From contig NZ_JAAPBF010000009.1 in assembly GCF_022695985.1 (NCBI RefSeq), positions 1-64,000 of the forward strand: a stretch of 64,000 bases of DNA, read 5' to 3'. The position numbers and the translations under genes were made by a program. The notes beneath the pieces are model-generated. The model was not told where the DNA came from. It saw nothing but the letters and a program-made list of their open reading frames with translations, and did no database searches. The DNA comes from Streptomyces sp. NP-1717. GTDB lineage: Bacteria; Actinomycetota; Actinomycetes; Streptomycetales; Streptomycetaceae. Below are positions 60,116-64,000 of the stretch, piece after piece; the first letter of the stretch is position 1; each line of letters begins with the position of its first letter.

Positions 60116-60937
60116 GTGCCGACGTCCAGCGCCGCGAGCGCCAGCGCCACCGACGCCGCCAAGCCCGCATCCGCGAGCGGCGGCGTCCAGTCCCTTGAGC
60201 GCGCGTTCGATCTGTTGGAGCGGATGGCGGACGCGGGCGGCGAGGTCGGCCTGAGCGAACTCTCGGCCAGCAGCGGTCTGCCCCTGCCGACCATCCACCG
60301 GCTGATGCGGACCCTCGTCGCCTGCGGCTACGTACGCCAGCAGTCGAACCGCCGTTACGCGCTCGGCCCGCGCCTCATCCGGCTCGGCGAGTCCGCGTCG
60401 CGGCTGCTCGGTACCTGGGCGCGGCCCTATCTGGCGCGGCTGGTCGAGGAGACCGGCGAGACCGCGAACATGGCGCTGCTCGACGGCGACGAGGTCGTGT
60501 ACGTCGCACAGGTGCCGTCGAAGCACTCGATGCGGATGTTCACCGAGGTGGGCCGGCGGGTGCTCCCGCACTCCACGGGCGTGGGCAAGGCCCTTCTCGC
60601 GGACGCGCCGGCCGACGAGGTGCGGGCGCTGCTCGCGCGTACCGGCATGCCAGCGGCCACGGACAGGACGATCACGACGCCCGACGGCTTCCTCGAAGCG
60701 CTCGAACTGGTGCGCGGCGCCGGTTACGCGGTGGACGACAACGAGCAGGAGATGGGGGTCCGCTGCCTGGCGGTCCCGGTTCCCAACTCCCCCACCCCGG
60801 CGGCCATCTCGATCTCGGGCCCGGCCGGGCGGGTCACGGAGACGGCCACCGAGCGGATCGTGCCGATACTCCAGGAAGTGGCGCGGGACCTGTCCGAGGC
60901 CCTGGCGAGCACGGCGGCGGCACACCAGCAGGGGTGA
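60116..60937 (+). CDS. IclR-family regulator (AllR-like)
   Basis: A 273-residue IclR-type regulator. The winged helix is at about residues 24-85 (QSLERAFDLLERMADAGGEVGLSELSASSGL, PTIHRLMRTLV), and the effector domain follows (GETANMALLDGDEVVYVAQVPS, HSTGVGKALLA, LELVRGAGYAVDDNEQEMGVRCLAVPV). In S. coelicolor the regulator in this position represses allantoin genes. It is divergent from allB. The start is GTG 60116. Confidence 0.88.
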   Translation: MPTSSAASASATDAAKPASASGGVQSLERAFDLLERMADAGGEVGLSELSASSGLPLPTIHRLMRTLVACGYVRQQSNRRYALGPRLIRLGESASRLLGTWARPYLARLVEETGETANMALLDGDEVVYVAQVPSKHSMRMFTEVGRRVLPHSTGVGKALLADAPADEVRALLARTGMPAATDRTITTPDGFLEALELVRGAGYAVDDNEQEMGVRCLAVPVPNSPTPAAISISGPAGRVTETATERIVPILQEVARDLSEALASTAAAHQQG

Positions 60938-61118
60938 CTCCGGGCGCCCGTACCCCGGTCCGCCGGCCGTCCGTTCGCGGCTCGCTCGCGGCCCGGGCAC
61001 CGTACGCCCCAATCCCCTGGGACGTACGGTGCCGAGGCTCATCGGCTCCGGTACCCGGTACCTGAAAGACCGGGTTGGCGGCGCCCGCCGGGCTGTCGGC
61101 GCCCGGCCCTGGTCGTAC

Positions 61119-61403
61119 TCAGTGCCCTAACTCTCCGAAGAGGTCGACCGCCCTCCTGACATCCATCAGGGTGGGCGCCAGAGCGCTCACCGAACCGATC
61201 GAACCCACGATCAGAAGCAGCGAGCGACGCATCCGGCGGATCTCCGGATCGCCTCCCGCCACCATCGAAGCCAGCGCGGCCAGTTCTTCCTCCGCGATTC
61301 CTCTGTCCCTGAACTCGCTCGGATACGAGGCGAGTTCACGTCTGAGCCGGGCCACGGCGAACCGCAGGCCGCTCAGTCTTGGATCGTCACCCTTCTCTGT
61401 CAC
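61119..61403 (-). CDS. Small conserved protein with C-terminal hydrophobic segment
   Basis: A 94-residue protein with a charged helical start (DPRLSGLRFAVARLRRELASYPSEFRD), an acidic AEEELAALASMVAGGD stretch, then RRSLLLIVGSIGSVSALAP, which may be a short membrane segment. I believe related small proteins of unknown function (DUF5955-like) occur at this place in other streptomycetes, but that is from memory. It starts at GTG 61403; the ribosome-binding site is weak. Confidence 0.6.
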   Translation of the reverse strand: MTEKGDDPRLSGLRFAVARLRRELASYPSEFRDRGIAEEELAALASMVAGGDPEIRRMRRSLLLIVGSIGSVSALAPTLMDVRRAVDLFGELGH

Positions 61404-61699
61404 TCGCGTATGCCCCACGCTCCGCAACAAAGTTCTCCCCCTCGCACGCCATGGTGCATGTGCCTTCGGCATGTTGGCCGCCCCGCCGGCGCCCCTCTTC
61501 CCACACGCCGGGCGCCGCGAGACGCGGGACAGTAAACGCCACCCGAGCGGCCGTGCGCCACCAGATGGACAATATTCAACTTGTACCACTGACGTATCGC
61601 CAGGTCGGGGCAGCAGAAACGATCTGACGGGCCGTCCGGTGGAAGGCGCGCGGCGGGGCGCACGGGCGCGCGAGGGGGCCTGCGGGGTAGGGAGAACCC

Positions 61700-62314
61700 A
61701 TGGACCAGAACGATCACGGAGAGTCGCCGGTGGCCGGGCTGCTGCTCGCGGCGGGCGGCGGACGCAGGCTGGGCGGGCGGCCGAAGGCGCTGCTGCCGTA
61801 CCGGGGGCGCCCGCTGGTGGAGCACGCCGTGCGGTCGCTGCGGGAGGGCGGCTGCGAGCGCATCCATGTCGTGCTCGGCGCCGCCGCCGACGAGGTGCGG
61901 GCCCGCGCCGTACTGCCGGGCTGCGTACTGGTCGGCAACCCGGAGTGGGAGAGCGGCATGGGCTCGTCGCTACGGGCGGGGCTGGCCTCACTGACGGCGG
62001 CCTCCGTCCGTTCCGCGGCCCTGGTGATGCTGGTGGACCAGCCGGGGATCGGCCCGGCGGCGGTGGCACGGGTGCTGGCCGCGTACGGCTCCCCCGGCAC
62101 GCTCGCCGCGGCCGCCTACGGAGGCGAGCGCGGCCATCCGGTGCTGTTCGGCGCAGACCACTGGGCCGCGGTCGCGGAGGATGCGACAGGCGATCAGGGG
62201 GCACGTGGGTATCTGAGGTCCCACGCACGGGACATCGCCCTCGTCGAGTGCGGGGATGTCGCCGGGGCGTACGACATCGACACGGAGGAGGATCTGTCGC
62301 ACCTTGAGGAGTGA
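61700..62314 (+). CDS. MobA-like nucleotidyltransferase (MocA/molybdenum cofactor cytidylyltransferase type)
   Basis: A 204-residue NTP-transferase with the signature LLLAAGGGRRLGGRPKALLPY, VLGAAADEV, the metal-binding Asp in MLVDQPGIG, and the C-terminal DIDTEEDL. Family members transfer CMP or GMP to the molybdenum cofactor. In streptomycetes such a gene near allantoin genes would fit maturation of a molybdenum xanthine dehydrogenase, which is not in this window. The ATG at 61700 has GGGAG upstream. Confidence 0.85.
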   Translation: MDQNDHGESPVAGLLLAAGGGRRLGGRPKALLPYRGRPLVEHAVRSLREGGCERIHVVLGAAADEVRARAVLPGCVLVGNPEWESGMGSSLRAGLASLTAASVRSAALVMLVDQPGIGPAAVARVLAAYGSPGTLAAAAYGGERGHPVLFGADHWAAVAEDATGDQGARGYLRSHARDIALVECGDVAGAYDIDTEEDLSHLEE

Positions 62315-62361
62315 GGCCCTGGCACTGAGCGCCGTGGTCTGTCGACTCTGAGATTCTCGAC

Positions 62362-62378
62362 ATCAACAAACCATTGAA
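62362..62378. promoter_or_regulatory. Putative AllR operator at the malate synthase gene
   Basis: ATCAAC-AAACC-ATTGAA matches the allB palindrome with the same spacer length and two differences. It lies 145 bases upstream of the ATG at 62523. Confidence 0.55.
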
Positions 62379-62522
62379 GTTCCACCATGAGAAAACTACT
62401 ATCCACAGGTCAGAAGCGCCCGATCCACCGGAAGGCGCGCGCGACCGCAGCCGGAGCCACGGCACCCAGTGCCGCCGACGGTGACCCCGCGGTCGCCGGC
62501 CCGCTCGTAAGGAGTGACAGTC

Positions 62523-64000
62523 ATGTCCGCACCAGCGCCGTCCCCGCTGGCCGTCGTCGACGCCGACACCCTGCCCCGGCAGGACGAGGTCCTCAGCCCA
62601 GCGGCTCTCGCCTTCGTGGCCGAGCTGCACCGGCGGTTCACCCCCCGGCGTGACGAACTCCTGATCCGCAGGCACGAGCGCCGCGCGGAGATCGCCCGTA
62701 CGTCCACGCTGGACTTCCTGCCGGAGACCGCGGCCGTACGCGAGGACGACTCCTGGCGGGTCGCGCCGTCCCCGCCCGCGCTGAACGACCGCCGGGTGGA
62801 GATCACCGGACCCACCGACCGCAAGATGACGATCAACGCGCTCAACTCCGGGGCGAAGATCTGGCTCGCCGACTTCGAGGACGCCTCGGCTCCCACCTGG
62901 GAGAACGTCATCAACGGCCAGCTCAATCTGATGGACGCCTACGCCCGGAAGGTCGACTACACCGACCCGGTGTCCGGCAAGTCGTACGCCCTCAAGGCCG
63001 CCGGCGAACTCGCGACGGTCGTCACCCGCCCGCGCGGCTGGCACCTGGACGAGCGCCATCTCCAGTTCGAGGGCCGCGCCGTTCCCGGCGCGCTGGTCGA
63101 CTTCGGTCTCTACTTCTTCCACAACGCCCAGCGGCTCATCGAGCTGGGCAAGGGCCCGTACTTCTATCTGCCGAAGACCGAGTCGTACCTCGAAGCGCGA
63201 CTGTGGAACGACGTGTTCGTCTTCGCACAGGAGTACGTGGGCATCCCGCACGGCACCGTCCGCGCGACGGTGCTGATCGAGACGATCACCGCGGCGTACG
63301 AGATGGACGAGATCCTCTACGAACTCCGCGACCACGCCTCCGGGCTGAACGCCGGCCGCTGGGACTACCTGTTCTCGATCGTCAAGAACTTCCGTGACGG
63401 CGGGCCCAAGTTCGTGCTGCCGGACCGCAACGCGGTGACGATGACGGCCCCGTTCATGCGCGCGTACACCGAACTCCTCGTGCGCACCTGCCACAAGCGC
63501 GGCGCGCACGCGATCGGCGGCATGGCGGCCTTCATCCCCTCCCGGCGCGACCCGGAGGTCAACAAGGTGGCCTTCGCGAAGGTCAAGGACGACAAGGACC
63601 GTGAGGCGGCGGACGGCTTCGACGGCTCCTGGGTCGCCCACCCCGACCTGGTGCCGATCGCGATGGCCTCCTTCGACGCCGTGCTGGGCGAACGCCTCAA
63701 CCAGAAGGACCGCCTCCGCGAGGAGGTCTCGGTGACGGCGGCCGAACTGATCGCGGTCGACTCCCTGGACGCCAAGCCCACTTACCAGGGCCTGGTCGGC
63801 GCGGTCCAGGTCGGCATCCGCTACATCGAGGCCTGGCTCCGCGGCCTCGGCGCGGTCGCCATCTTCAACCTGATGGAGGACGCGGCGACGGCCGAGATCT
63901 CCCGCTCCCAGATCTGGCAGTGGATCAACGCGGGTGTCGTCTTCGAGAACGGCGAGACGGCGAGCGCCGGCCTGGTCCGCGAGATCGCGTCCGGCGAACT
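62523..64000 (+). CDS. aceB: Malate synthase A (C-terminus outside window)
   Basis: Condenses glyoxylate with acetyl-CoA to malate, using the glyoxylate made from ureidoglycolate in allantoin breakdown. The 492 codons present show family segments in order: KMTINALNSGAKIWLADFED, FYLPKTESYLEARLWNDVF, GTVRATVLIETITAAYEMDEILYELRDHASGLNAGRWDY-type core, and SRRDPEVNKVAF. The catalytic Arg (TVRATVLIE) and Glu (VLIETI) are kept. About 50 residues are missing at the window edge. ATG 62523 is preceded by GTAAGGAGTGAC. Confidence 0.95.
   Translation, partial: MSAPAPSPLAVVDADTLPRQDEVLSPAALAFVAELHRRFTPRRDELLIRRHERRAEIARTSTLDFLPETAAVREDDSWRVAPSPPALNDRRVEITGPTDRKMTINALNSGAKIWLADFEDASAPTWENVINGQLNLMDAYARKVDYTDPVSGKSYALKAAGELATVVTRPRGWHLDERHLQFEGRAVPGALVDFGLYFFHNAQRLIELGKGPYFYLPKTESYLEARLWNDVFVFAQEYVGIPHGTVRATVLIETITAAYEMDEILYELRDHASGLNAGRWDYLFSIVKNFRDGGPKFVLPDRNAVTMTAPFMRAYTELLVRTCHKRGAHAIGGMAAFIPSRRDPEVNKVAFAKVKDDKDREAADGFDGSWVAHPDLVPIAMASFDAVLGERLNQKDRLREEVSVTAAELIAVDSLDAKPTYQGLVGAVQVGIRYIEAWLRGLGAVAIFNLMEDAATAEISRSQIWQWINAGVVFENGETASAGLVREIASGE

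Noticed and set aside
61119-63641. An 840-codon minus-strand frame
   Set aside because: It covers the antisense of malate synthase and the nucleotidyltransferase. Only its last 94 codons look like a real gene.

Overview
The window is chromosomal DNA of a Streptomyces or very close actinomycete. GC is very high, GTG starts are frequent, and TTA codons are almost absent. Several neighbourhoods are typical of the genus: an allantoin/glyoxylate locus, a ROK-kinase sugar ABC operon, and an XRE regulator divergent from a methionine aminopeptidase.

Layout. 1-11.6 kb is ordinary chromosome: a nitrilase-type hydrolase cut by the window edge, a low-complexity conserved protein, an F420/PPOX protein, XRE regulator/MetAP, gamma-glutamyltransferase, exonuclease III, an MBL hydrolase and a PcaD-PcaC fusion. 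A 169-bp MITE-like element follows. 12.1-43.5 kb is a biosynthetic gene cluster. 43.6-52.1 kb holds a sugar ABC transporter with two binding proteins, a ROK kinase, a GntR regulator and a Gfo/Idh dehydrogenase. 52.2-57.2 kb has a thioesterase, P450, two-component system, a 69-bp repeat array and an SDR. 57.2-64 kb has allantoicase, allantoinase, an IclR regulator, a nucleotidyltransferase and malate synthase (cut by the window edge).

The cluster joins two aromatic pathways, each with its own ABBA prenyltransferase. Phenazine arm: PhzC, PhzE and PhzD make DHHA from chorismate; two PhzA/B-type proteins and PhzG build the tricycle; a PhzS-like hydroxylase would convert phenazine-1-carboxylate to 1-hydroxyphenazine; a phenazine-type ABBA prenyltransferase is the first gene of that operon. 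No PhzF is present. Naphthoquinone arm: an RppA-type type III PKS makes tetrahydroxynaphthalene; a cupin oxygenase, a DegT-type aminotransferase and a flavodoxin-like quinone reductase match the 8-aminoflaviolin route of naphterpin and furaquinocin; an NphB-like prenyltransferase follows a cyclase-like protein built of prenyltransferase/squalene-oxidase repeats. Two methyltransferases, a Tat-exported bicovalent flavin oxidase, an AMP-forming ligase, a flavin hydroxylase and two exporters (MMPL, DHA2-type MFS) complete it.

The strongest novel observation is regulatory. Nine sites with the core CAAGC-CGGCGC-CAACTCG (CAAG/CAAC units every 11 bp, often also a unit 33 bp from the first) lie in front of nearly every transcription unit of both arms and were noticed nowhere else. 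They are the expected type of target for the cluster's SARP activator at 33633, whose gene has the only in-frame TTA codon I found. This suggests bldA-dependent, coordinated control of both pathways and sets the cluster edges at about 12.1 and 43.5 kb.
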